This document shows, piece by piece, positions 1 to 7,524 of a stretch of DNA of 16,268 bases (positions are counted from its first letter, which is position 1; every line of letters starts with the position of its first letter). Position numbers and translations under genes: made by a program. Source of the stretch: Mariprofundaceae bacterium. GTDB taxonomy: Bacteria; Pseudomonadota; Zetaproteobacteria; Mariprofundales; Mariprofundaceae. The stretch is from contig JAUZQL010000217.1 of NCBI GenBank assembly GCA_030950975.1, forward strand, positions 1-16,268. Reading direction: 5' to 3'. The notes beneath the pieces were generated by a model. That model was given only the letters and a program-made list of their open reading frames with translations, did not search any database and was not told the DNA's origin.

Positions 1-1
1 A

Positions 2-1429
2 AGCAAACTTTCCGCCCGACTTCACAATGAAGTCTTGCTCAAACGTGAAGATTTACAGCCTGTTTTTTCGTTTAAAATTCGTGGGGCTTATAATAAAATA
101 GCCCATTTAACAGACGCTGAAAAACAACGCGGTGTGCTTTGTGCATCCGCAGGAAACCATGCGCAAGGGGTGGCATTATCTGCCAAACACTTGGGTTTAA
201 AAGCCACCATTGTCATGCCCTGCACCACCCCTGAAATTAAAGTCAAAGCCGTTGAAGCCTATGGTGCAACGGTAGTTTTATCAGGTGATTCCTATTCCGA
301 TGCAAGTGCACATGCGACTATTTTATGCAAACAAAAAGGTATGACGTATATTCATCCTTACGATGACCCTTTGGTCATTGCTGGGCAAGGAAGCATTGCC
401 GCTGAAATGCTAAAGCAAACATCCTCAGCTTTAGATTTAGTGTTTGTTCCGATTGGTGGTGGTGGTTTAATTGCAGGCATTGCGAGCTACCTCAAAGCCC
501 TTAGCCCAAACACTCAAATTATTGGCGTTGAACCTGTGGATTCCGCAGCCATGCACGATTCCATTGAAGCAGGTGAACGGGTGGACTTGGCACAAGTTGG
601 CATTTTTGCCGATGGTGTTGCCGTCAAAAAAGTAGGCACTCACACCTTTGATTTGGTGCAACGTTACGTGGATGACATTATTTTGGTGGATACCGATGAA
701 ATTTGTGCATCCATCAAAGATATTTATGATGAAAATCGTTCCATTGTTGAACCCGCAGGGGCTTTGGCTGTCGCAGGGATGAAAAAATATGTGCGCCAAC
801 ATGAGATACAAAGTAAAGTCATCGCTTGCGTCAATAGTGGTGCAAATATGAACTTTGATCGCTTACGCCATGTTGCCGAACGTTCTGAAATGGGCGAACG
901 CCGAGAAGCCTTATTTGCTGTGACGATTTCTGAAGAACCGGGAAGCTTTTTGCGTTTTTGCAAACTTTTGGGCGATCGTTCCATCACTGAATTTAACTAT
1001 CGCTTATCAAGTCGCAGCCAAGCGCATGTTTTTGTGGGTATTGCTGTTAGTTCTGAACAAGAGCGTTTGGATATTTTACACACCTTACAACAACATCAAC
1101 CCATCATTGATTTGATGGAAAATGAAGCTGCTAAGCTCCATTTAGGTCATATTGTGGGTGGAAAATCTGCCCATATTCAAGATGAAAAACTGTATCGTTT
1201 TGAATTTCCAGAACGTCCTTCTGCTTTATTGGATTTCCTCATGCATATCGCAGGACGTTGGAATATTTCATTGTTTCACTATCGCAATCATGGCGCAGCC
1301 TTTGGACGTGTCTTGGTGGGCATAGAAGTCCCCAAACATGATGAGCAAGCTTTTCAGGGATTTATTTTAACATTGGGTTATGCTTGGGTGGATGAATCGA
1401 AAAATGAGGCGTTAAGGCTTTTCTTGTAA
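2..1429 (+). CDS. ilvA: Threonine dehydratase (threonine ammonia-lyase), biosynthetic, 5'-truncated by window edge
   Basis: This PLP enzyme deaminates L-threonine to 2-oxobutanoate, the first committed step of isoleucine synthesis, in the cytoplasm. The frame is open from base 2 and the residues before the first possible start (SKLSARLHNEVLLKRED) already match the family, so the gene begins upstream of the window. About 475 residues are present against roughly 514 in E. coli IlvA, so about 40 are missing. The PLP lysine lies in SFKIRGAY (codon 74-76). The phosphate-binding glycine loop IGGGGLIAG is near 452-478. Two ACT-like regulatory repeats follow (about 896-1130 and 1180-1420; EEPGSFLRF and ERPSALLDF). 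They mark the isoleucine-feedback-inhibited biosynthetic type rather than the short catabolic TdcB. The gene ends in TAA with no clear terminator behind it. Confidence 0.96.
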   Translation, partial: SKLSARLHNEVLLKREDLQPVFSFKIRGAYNKIAHLTDAEKQRGVLCASAGNHAQGVALSAKHLGLKATIVMPCTTPEIKVKAVEAYGATVVLSGDSYSDASAHATILCKQKGMTYIHPYDDPLVIAGQGSIAAEMLKQTSSALDLVFVPIGGGGLIAGIASYLKALSPNTQIIGVEPVDSAAMHDSIEAGERVDLAQVGIFADGVAVKKVGTHTFDLVQRYVDDIILVDTDEICASIKDIYDENRSIVEPAGALAVAGMKKYVRQHEIQSKVIACVNSGANMNFDRLRHVAERSEMGERREALFAVTISEEPGSFLRFCKLLGDRSITEFNYRLSSRSQAHVFVGIAVSSEQERLDILHTLQQHQPIIDLMENEAAKLHLGHIVGGKSAHIQDEKLYRFEFPERPSALLDFLMHIAGRWNISLFHYRNHGAAFGRVLVGIEVPKHDEQAFQGFILTLGYAWVDESKNEALRLFL

Positions 1430-1539
1430 TATAGATTACTAACCTTTTTCCCATTTCCACCCTATCATCTTCATCGATTGAGCAACTCGCTACTGGGTTG
1501 ATTGAATAGGATAGAATTATAATTTAGAGAGGAGAAAAA

Positions 1540-1785
1540 ATGAAAAAAATTAGTTTATGCCTTGTTGCCATGTGTATGTCAGCAAGTATCGCTACGGCGG
1601 CAAGTATTGAAGATCGCACATCAACCTTGGAAACACAGTTGCAAGGTAACCACGGTTATCACGCTGAATTAGCCCGAGAATTAGCAAGCATTGCTGGCGA
1701 AGAAAGAGATCAACATGACACGGGTGTTGGAAAAGCATTTATGCGTTTGGCTGAAGAACATGCACAAAAGGCAGGGGCTAAATAA
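1540..1785 (+). CDS. Small secreted (periplasmic) protein of unknown function
   Basis: I do not recognise a named family. The 81-residue product starts with a Sec signal peptide (KK, hydrophobic core, then SIATA before ASIED), leaving a mature protein of about 60 residues that is charged and probably helical, with no cysteines. A strong Shine-Dalgarno sequence (GAGAGGAG, 1527-1534) precedes the ATG. The stop overlaps the next start by one base (TAATG), so translation of the two is probably coupled and the proteins likely act together in the envelope. The mature part contains GYHAELARELAS, closely similar to GYHAEEDAELIAS in the N-terminal half of the downstream lipoprotein. Expression and secretion are well supported; function is not. 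Confidence 0.8.
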   Translation: MKKISLCLVAMCMSASIATAASIEDRTSTLETQLQGNHGYHAELARELASIAGEERDQHDTGVGKAFMRLAEEHAQKAGAK

Positions 1786-2540
1786 TGAAAAAAATCATCT
1801 TACTTGCTGCTTGCGCATCCATCACTGCCTGTTCCGCTCATCTTCCAAGTACACAAATTAGTGATTTGGATGAAGTTCGTGCTGCTATTCAAGCCTCAAA
1901 AGCTGCTGGCGCTGAAAAATGTGCACCAAAATCACAGGCAAAAGCTGTGGCTACGATGTATCAAGCCGCACATGAAATTACGGATGAAGCTGGTTACCAC
2001 GCTGAAGAAGATGCTGAGCTGATTGCCAGTGCCTTAAAATATGCAAACAAAGCGCGTGACGAAGCTAAAATCAATTGTGCTAAACCTAAGCCTGTTATAC
2101 ATCATGCAAAACCCAAACCTGTGGTTGTCGTTCAACCTAAGCCCATCGTTGTCGTTCAACCCAAACCCGTGGTTAAAGCAAAAGCCAAGCGTGTTGTTTT
2201 AGAAGTCATTCATTTGGAAGGTGTGTATTTCAAAACAAACAGTGCTGATTTAACACCTGCATCTCATATCGCAATGGAAAAAGCGGTGGCTACTTTGAAA
2301 AAACGCCCTGATATTCAGGTTGAAATTGCCGCCTACAGCGATAGTCGTGGTAAAGCTTCTTATAATCAAAAACTGTCTGATAAACGCGCAAGGAGTGTGA
2401 TGAATTACCTAGTGAATCATGGTATTTCTAGTGATCGTTTAACGGCACATGGTTATGGTGAAGCAAACCCTATTGCAGATAATAAAACACGTGAAGGTCG
2501 TGCAAAAAATCGCCGTGTTGAATTGAATGTATTGAAATAA
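1785..2540 (+). CDS. OmpA-domain lipoprotein, peptidoglycan-associated
   Basis: This 251-residue protein probably tethers the outer membrane to peptidoglycan. It has a lipoprotein signal with lipobox ITAC (lipidated Cys16). A helical, alanine-rich region (about 25-97) resembles the DUF4398 type found in front of OmpA domains. A proline/lysine/valine linker follows (about 100-137, PKPVVVVQ-type repeats), then a C-terminal OmpA domain (about 147-250). In that domain, Asp186 (YSDSRG) and Arg201 (LSDKRARS) sit 15 residues apart, the spacing of the diaminopimelate-binding Asp/Arg pair of OmpA proteins. A Shine-Dalgarno AGGGG lies inside the preceding gene. The start overlaps the preceding stop and an intrinsic terminator follows, so the two genes form a complete small operon. 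It is a relative of Pal/YiaD-type proteins, but the linker and N-terminal domain argue against Pal itself. Confidence 0.9.
   Translation: MKKIILLAACASITACSAHLPSTQISDLDEVRAAIQASKAAGAEKCAPKSQAKAVATMYQAAHEITDEAGYHAEEDAELIASALKYANKARDEAKINCAKPKPVIHHAKPKPVVVVQPKPIVVVQPKPVVKAKAKRVVLEVIHLEGVYFKTNSADLTPASHIAMEKAVATLKKRPDIQVEIAAYSDSRGKASYNQKLSDKRARSVMNYLVNHGISSDRLTAHGYGEANPIADNKTREGRAKNRRVELNVLK
2112..2174 (+). repeat. 24-bp in-gene tandem repeat encoding the Pro-Lys-Val linker
   Basis: Two 24-bp units (2112-2135 and 2136-2159) and a partial third (2160-2174) lie inside the OmpA-domain lipoprotein gene. They encode PKPVVVVQ, PKPIVVVQ and PKPVV. Units differ only at a few, mostly silent, positions. 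Being a multiple of three, changes in copy number would lengthen or shorten the periplasmic linker without breaking the frame. Confidence 0.8.
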
Positions 2541-2576
2541 GTGCTTAACATTCACATGTTAATCCATGTTTGAATC

Positions 2577-2607
2577 AAGGTCTGTGAGCAATCACAGACC
2601 TTTTTTT
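2577..2607 (+). terminator. Rho-independent terminator after the OmpA-domain lipoprotein gene
   Basis: A perfect 11-bp stem, AAGGTCTGTGA paired with TCACAGACCTT, closes on a GCAA tetraloop (2588-2591) and runs into seven T residues (2601-2607). It lies 36 bases after the lipoprotein stop and separates that operon from thiI. Confidence 0.93.
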
Positions 2608-2642
2608 GTGCGACTTGGTCGATGATAGGTTAAACTTCGCCC

Positions 2643-3803
2643 ATGCAAAAAATATTAATTCACTTCGCCGAACTTTCTTTAAAAGGTAAAAACAAACGTT
2701 TCTTTGAAAAGAAAATGGTGGATAACCTAAAAAACTTATTCAAACCTGAACGTATCATTCGTCAACATGATCGTACCATTATGGAAATAGAACATGTTGA
2801 TGAAGCCATGCTAAACTATTTAGCATTGATTCCAGGTATTAGCAATTTTGCTTTGATGCATGAATCTGAATCCTCTGTGGAGGCGATTCGTGATGTGGCG
2901 ATGCAAGTTATTACTGAAAATCTTAATGATGTTTCAGGGAAATCTTTTTGTGTTCGCTCCCGACGTTCCGATAAACGTTTTCCTTTAACCAGCCCAGAAT
3001 TAAATTATGAAGTGGGTGGTTTTCTTAAAAACCAACTCAATCTAAACGTCAATATCAAACACCCTGATTTCATGGTGCATGTTGAGGTCGGGACTGAAGG
3101 CACGTTTATTTATACCGATAAACGTCAAGGTGCAGGCGGTTTACCTGTGGGTTCTTCGGGCAAAGGTGTGGTGCTTTTTTCAGGCGGCATTGATTCGCCT
3201 GTAGCCGCTTACACCATGATGAAACGAGGCATGTCCGTCACCTTGGTTCACCTGTACAACAGCACTATCAACCGTGATTTCACGAAAATTAAGAATCTAG
3301 CGAAACAATTATCCTTATATCAAGGGCGTTTGCGCCTTATTATGATTGATTTGGAAGAATTTCAACGTCATGCGATTGCAATGGTTCCCGATACCTATCG
3401 TATGATTATCTATAAACGTCAAATGATTCGTACAGCAGCGATTGTTGCCGATGAAATCCAAGCACATGCTTTGATTACAGGCGATGCTTTGGGGCAAGTT
3501 GCCAGTCAAACAGTCGAAAATATTTATGCCATTTACGATGCCAGTCCTTTGCCTTTGCTTTCACCTTTGATTGGCTTTGATAAAGAAGACATTATTCGGG
3601 TCGGGCGTAAAATTGGTACATACCCCATTTCCATTGAAGAATATTGTGATATTTGTTCTTTTTTGATTGCGAAACATCCTGAAACACGCGGTAAAAAAGA
3701 TAAAGTGGCTGACATGGAACGCTTACTTCCCATTGAGGGTTTGGATTGCCCTCGCCAATCTTTGGTATTTAAAAGGGGTGTTGAGGTTACACGAAAAGCA
3801 TGA
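2643..3803 (+). CDS. thiI: tRNA uridine 4-sulfurtransferase ThiI, short form without rhodanese domain
   Basis: ThiI makes 4-thiouridine at tRNA position 8, a near-UV sensor, using ATP to adenylate the uridine. The 386-residue protein has an N-terminal ferredoxin-like plus THUMP RNA-binding region (about 1-165) and a PP-loop pyrophosphatase domain with SGGIDSP at 180-186. A C-terminal segment EEYCDICSF (Cys335, Cys338) lies where E. coli Cys344 is expected. The E. coli protein (482 residues) carries a C-terminal rhodanese domain with its persulfide cysteine; here the protein ends before it, as in the roughly 400-residue Bacillus type. In the enteric proteins the thiamine role depends on that domain, so this copy probably serves tRNA thiolation only. 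The stop overlaps the cmoA start (ATGA). The Shine-Dalgarno match is weak. Confidence 0.93.
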   Translation: MQKILIHFAELSLKGKNKRFFEKKMVDNLKNLFKPERIIRQHDRTIMEIEHVDEAMLNYLALIPGISNFALMHESESSVEAIRDVAMQVITENLNDVSGKSFCVRSRRSDKRFPLTSPELNYEVGGFLKNQLNLNVNIKHPDFMVHVEVGTEGTFIYTDKRQGAGGLPVGSSGKGVVLFSGGIDSPVAAYTMMKRGMSVTLVHLYNSTINRDFTKIKNLAKQLSLYQGRLRLIMIDLEEFQRHAIAMVPDTYRMIIYKRQMIRTAAIVADEIQAHALITGDALGQVASQTVENIYAIYDASPLPLLSPLIGFDKEDIIRVGRKIGTYPISIEEYCDICSFLIAKHPETRGKKDKVADMERLLPIEGLDCPRQSLVFKRGVEVTRKA

Positions 3804-4525
3804 AACACGATGATATGTTTGCAGATCCACACGCTCATATCGGGGCATTTTGTTTTGATAAGCAAGTCACACAGGTGTTTGCCGATATGATTCGCCGTTC
3901 CGTACCGGGGTATGGTTTAAGCTTGGAAATGTTGACGCTTATAGCTGCTGAATATGCACAAGAAGGCAGTCATATTTATGATTTAGGTTGCTCTTTGGGT
4001 GCATCAACGCTGGCTGTTCGACAGGGTATTCAAGCACCATCGTGTCATATTTTTGCCATTGATAATGCCCCCGCCATGATTGAACAATGTCAGGCTTATA
4101 TAGATGCGGATACAGCACCAACGCCCGTAACTTTACAATGTGCCGATATTCAAAATATCACCATTAACAATGCATCCATCGTGATTCTTAACTTCACCTT
4201 ACAATTTATTCCTATCCAAGAACGTCAAGCCTTGCTGACACATATTGCAAGCGGTTTGCGTGAAGGTGGTATCCTCGTGTTATCGGAAAAAGTTTGTTTT
4301 GATGACGCGACAGAAAATCAACGAAATATTGCTTTGCATGAAGGTTTTAAGCGTTCTCAAGGTTATTCGGACATTGAAATCAGCCAAAAACGTCAATCCT
4401 TAGAACATGTGCTTATCCCTGAAACATTAGCAACACACCACCAACGTTTACATGATGCTGGTTTCAAGCACAGTCAAACATGGTTTCAATGTTTTAATTT
4501 CTCATCCATCTTGGCATTCAAATGA
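3800..4525 (+). CDS. cmoA: Carboxy-S-adenosyl-L-methionine synthase CmoA
   Basis: CmoA converts S-adenosylmethionine and prephenate into carboxy-SAM, the donor used by CmoB for wobble uridine 34 modification. The 241-residue protein matches the family along its whole length. It shows the class I methyltransferase SAM loop IYDLGCSLGAST (59-70), the acidic IDN after the second strand (87-89), LNFTLQF (130-136), the FKR-GYS-EISQKR region (183-198) carrying arginines of the kind that hold the carboxylate, and the C-terminal WFQCFNF (228-234). It overlaps thiI by four bases upstream and cmoB by four bases downstream, so it is the middle gene of a tRNA-modification operon. Confidence 0.96.
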   Translation: MKHDDMFADPHAHIGAFCFDKQVTQVFADMIRRSVPGYGLSLEMLTLIAAEYAQEGSHIYDLGCSLGASTLAVRQGIQAPSCHIFAIDNAPAMIEQCQAYIDADTAPTPVTLQCADIQNITINNASIVILNFTLQFIPIQERQALLTHIASGLREGGILVLSEKVCFDDATENQRNIALHEGFKRSQGYSDIEISQKRQSLEHVLIPETLATHHQRLHDAGFKHSQTWFQCFNFSSILAFK

Positions 4526-5511
4526 ACGATTATCGCGATCAGGAACGAGCAAGGCTCAAAAACCATTTACAAGTCGTCACTGCATTGAAGCCATATCAAG
4601 ATGAATTGTTACACCTTTTTGATCGAGGTTGGGAAAAAATTCAACGGCATGGCGATGTTCAACGTTGGCAAACGGGTTTTCATGCCTTGCCTCATATCAC
4701 CCCATCATCAATTGATTTAAACGCTGATGCTGTACGTATTGGTGCAGCAAGTGATACAGAACAAAGCCAAACATCGATTCGACAAGCCTTGCAAGCCATG
4801 CATCCGTGGCGCAAAGGTCCTTTTGACATCTTTGGTGTGCATATTGATACAGAATGGCGTTCAGATTGGAAGTGGCAACGGGTTCAAGCTCACCTTTCCC
4901 CCTTACAAGGACGCAATATTTTAGATGTCGGTTGTGGTTCAGGTTATCACATGTGGCGTATGCTAGGGGAGAATGCCAATTTTGTGCTTGGTATTGATCC
5001 CACACCTCTTTTTTCCATGCATTTTGCGACATTAAAACACTATCAAACAGATGCCGCCGCTTACCTCTTACCTGTTGGTATTGATGATATGCCTGAACGT
5101 ATGCATCGCTTTGATAGCGTGTTTTCGATGGGTATTTTATACCATAGAAAATCACCCATCGAGCATTTAAATCAGCTTAAGGATTTATTGCGCTCGGGTG
5201 GTGAATTGGTGTTGGAAACATTGGTGATTGATGGCGATGCCCATAGCTGTCTCACGCCTCAAGGACGTTATGCCAAGATGTGCAATGTTTGGTTTATTCC
5301 CTCAGTGAAGATGGTGGAAATTTGGTTGCAACGTTGTGGCTTCAAACATATCCGTTGTGTGGATGTAGCATGGACAAGTTTGGACGAACAACGCAGCACG
5401 GATTGGATGAAATTTGAATCCTTGCCTGATTTTTTAGACCCCAACGATATACGCAAAACCATTGAAGCTTATCCTGCTCCTAAACGAGCTGTATTGATTG
5501 CTGAAGCATAA
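4522..5511 (+). CDS. cmoB: tRNA U34 carboxymethyltransferase CmoB
   Basis: CmoB transfers the carboxymethyl group of carboxy-SAM to 5-hydroxyuridine 34, giving cmo5U in tRNAs that read four-fold degenerate codons. The 329-residue product is about the E. coli length (323). It has the diagnostic WRKGPF (96-101, with the lysine that contacts the carboxylate), IDTEWRSDWKW (108-118), the SAM loop ILDVGCGSGYHMW (133-145), and the MGILYHRKSP segment. The start overlaps cmoA (ATGA). The C terminus reads VLIAEA. An internal stretch (5183-5230) and the last codons are echoed in a decayed fragment behind the restriction genes at 10495-10553. The present intact copy could therefore be native, or a hybrid made when the cassette arrived. 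Confidence 0.96.
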   Translation: MNDYRDQERARLKNHLQVVTALKPYQDELLHLFDRGWEKIQRHGDVQRWQTGFHALPHITPSSIDLNADAVRIGAASDTEQSQTSIRQALQAMHPWRKGPFDIFGVHIDTEWRSDWKWQRVQAHLSPLQGRNILDVGCGSGYHMWRMLGENANFVLGIDPTPLFSMHFATLKHYQTDAAAYLLPVGIDDMPERMHRFDSVFSMGILYHRKSPIEHLNQLKDLLRSGGELVLETLVIDGDAHSCLTPQGRYAKMCNVWFIPSVKMVEIWLQRCGFKHIRCVDVAWTSLDEQRSTDWMKFESLPDFLDPNDIRKTIEAYPAPKRAVLIAEA

Positions 5512-5547
5512 ATTGTAAAAGCATCATTTCCTTGCATAACAGATTTT

Positions 5548-5556
5548 GGAGAAAGG
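5548..5556 (+). promoter_or_regulatory. Ribosome binding site that decides the mod start
   Basis: GGAGAAAGG ends one base before the ATG at 5558, with GGAG placed six bases from it. A TTG at 5546 is also in frame, but it would put this Shine-Dalgarno sequence inside the coding region, so ATG 5558 is preferred. I see only a weak promoter-like arrangement between cmoB and this site. Confidence 0.75.
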
Positions 5557-5557
5557 T

Positions 5558-7522
5558 ATGACAAAAGCAATATTTGATAATTCGGATGTAACAGCAAGCA
5601 GTAAACAGCTTGAGGTGCTTAAGAAACACTTTCCACAGTGCTTTGATAAGCATGGGGCTTTTATGCCTGAAAAGCTTCAAGACTTGGTGAGCGCCAGCGG
5701 CTCGGAACTTTCTAAGGAATCCTATGCATTGAATTGGTTAGGGAAATCATACGCTCGCCTACTTGCCAATGAAAAACCACGTACCTTGTTATCCGAAGAT
5801 AAAGAACACAATGCCAAGCCTGAAAACAAAGTCAGTGAGAATCTACTGATTAAGGGCGATAACCTTGAAGTCTTGAAACATCTTGTGAATGCCTACAGTG
5901 AACAGGTCAAAATGATTTATATCGATCCACCTTACAACACTGGCTCCGATGGTTTTGTGTATCAGGATGATAGGAAGTTTACGCCGCAACAGCTTTCACA
6001 ACTTGCAGGCATTGATAGAGATGAAGCCAAGCGGATTCTTTCATTTACCCAAAGCAAAGCCAACAGTCATAGCGCATGGCTTACTTTTATGTATCCACGC
6101 CTATATATTGCAAGGGAATTGTTAAAAGATGACGGTGTGATTTTTATTTCCATTGATGATAACGAAGTGGCGCAGTTAAAGATGCTTTGTGATGAGGTTT
6201 TTGGGGAAGAGAATTTTATATCAACTATATCAAGTGTTATGAAATCAGGTGGAGCTAAGGGGAGTTTTTTTACACCTAATATTGAGTTTATTTTAGTTTA
6301 TGCAAGAAGTAAAGTAGCGTCTACTCCATTCAGGTCGAAGATAACAAGCAAGCAAATAGAGACATACTATAATAAGGTGCAGAAAGGTGGTATGAGAGAC
6401 GGAGAAAAATATGGGGAGGAGAGGTTATATAAGGCAAGTTTAGATGTCCGACCTAATCAACGGTATTGGATTGAATGCCCTGATGGTTCTTTTGTTATTC
6501 CTCCAGGCAATAGTTCTCCTAATCATATTAAAGATGGTGCTGCAATAAAACCAGACCCAAATGCTGGTGGGTGGAAGTGGGTGTATAAAACTTATGCGTC
6601 AGAATTTAAAAAAGGAAATATCATTTTCAAAAAGACAAAGACTTCTGCTTTAATAAATCAGAACGGTGAACAAGCTAAATTTAATATATACAATAAGTTA
6701 TGGCTTTCAGAGCAGCAAGAAAAAGGAAAAGTCCCATCAAATTTCATTTCGGATATCGAAAATAGGCAGAGTTCTCAAGAGCTAAAAGACTTATCTATTC
6801 CATTTGATTATGCAAAACCATCAGCTTTAATTAAATACATTTGTGAAATAGCAAGACTTGCAAGCAATGATATTGTTCTAGATTTCTTCGCTGGTTCAGG
6901 AACAACCGCCCATGCTGTGATGGAACTCAATGCTGAAGATAGCGGCAATCGCCGTTGTATCAGCGTGCAAATTGATGAAGCAACGGATAAAAAGAGTGAA
7001 GCATATAAAGCAGGCTACAAAACCATCTTTGAAATCACTAAAAAACGTATTGAGAATGCGGCAGTAAAAATCAAGGAAGAAAAACCTGACTATAAAGGTG
7101 ATTTAGGCTTTAAGATATTTGAGACCAAGTCTTTGTCCGATGCCTATCTAGATGATATACCCACGCTATCGGGTGAACAGCAAGCTTTACCGCTGATGTC
7201 TGATAATGTGGACGATATTTTAACCACTTGGCAAGTATATGATGGCATTGAGTTGACCAAGTCTTTAGAAACTATGAATTTAGCAGGATATGATGCTTAT
7301 CATCATGATAAGGTGTGTTATCTCATGCACAAGGGCTTTAGTAGCGATGCGCTGGTGGCTTTTCTGCAAAAGCTCGATGATACGGATAATCTCTTTGAGG
7401 TTGAGAAGCTTGTGGTGAATGGTGTGAACTTTGATAGTAAGTATCAGAGGGAAATAGCTGAATCGATTAGCCAATATAAAAACAAAAAAGATAAACATAT
7501 CAGTGTTGAGTTCAGGTATTAA
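5558..7522 (+). CDS. mod: Type III restriction-modification system, DNA adenine-N6 methyltransferase (Mod)
   Basis: Mod recognises the DNA site for the whole complex and methylates adenine on one strand; it also forms the restriction complex with Res. The 654-residue protein has catalytic motif IV DPPYNTGSDGFVYQDD starting at residue 123. SAM-binding motif I DFFAGSGTTAHAV lies downstream at 442-454. This order makes it a beta-class enzyme like EcoP1I/EcoP15I Mod. The region between (about 230-430) is the expected target-recognition domain. It is clearly more AT-rich than its flanks (about 36 percent G+C by hand count over 6241-6900, against 50 percent just after, at 6901-6960), as expected of a swapped specificity module. 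The gene stops two bases before res. The target sequence cannot be read from the protein. Confidence 0.95.
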   Translation: MTKAIFDNSDVTASSKQLEVLKKHFPQCFDKHGAFMPEKLQDLVSASGSELSKESYALNWLGKSYARLLANEKPRTLLSEDKEHNAKPENKVSENLLIKGDNLEVLKHLVNAYSEQVKMIYIDPPYNTGSDGFVYQDDRKFTPQQLSQLAGIDRDEAKRILSFTQSKANSHSAWLTFMYPRLYIARELLKDDGVIFISIDDNEVAQLKMLCDEVFGEENFISTISSVMKSGGAKGSFFTPNIEFILVYARSKVASTPFRSKITSKQIETYYNKVQKGGMRDGEKYGEERLYKASLDVRPNQRYWIECPDGSFVIPPGNSSPNHIKDGAAIKPDPNAGGWKWVYKTYASEFKKGNIIFKKTKTSALINQNGEQAKFNIYNKLWLSEQQEKGKVPSNFISDIENRQSSQELKDLSIPFDYAKPSALIKYICEIARLASNDIVLDFFAGSGTTAHAVMELNAEDSGNRRCISVQIDEATDKKSEAYKAGYKTIFEITKKRIENAAVKIKEEKPDYKGDLGFKIFETKSLSDAYLDDIPTLSGEQQALPLMSDNVDDILTTWQVYDGIELTKSLETMNLAGYDAYHHDKVCYLMHKGFSSDALVAFLQKLDDTDNLFEVEKLVVNGVNFDSKYQREIAESISQYKNKKDKHISVEFRY

Positions 7523-7524
7523 TC

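Noticed and set aside
1498..1523. TTGATT and TATAAT in front of the 81-residue secreted protein gene, looking like a sigma-70 promoter
   Set aside because: The spacing is only 14 bases, and the start point would fall inside the Shine-Dalgarno sequence, so I did not list it as a promoter.
2112..2174. Tandem repeat considered as a CRISPR-like array
   Set aside because: The units are contiguous, without spacers, in frame within a coding sequence, and encode a low-complexity periplasmic linker.
4697..5155. 152-codon open frame antisense to cmoB
   Set aside because: It lies wholly inside cmoB, has no ribosome site or recognisable domain, and its composition reflects the opposite strand of a conserved gene.
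5513..5540. TTGTAA - 16 bases - CATAAC between cmoB and mod as a promoter
   Set aside because: The match is weak and the implied leader would begin within the ribosome site; read-through from the cmoB operon is as likely.
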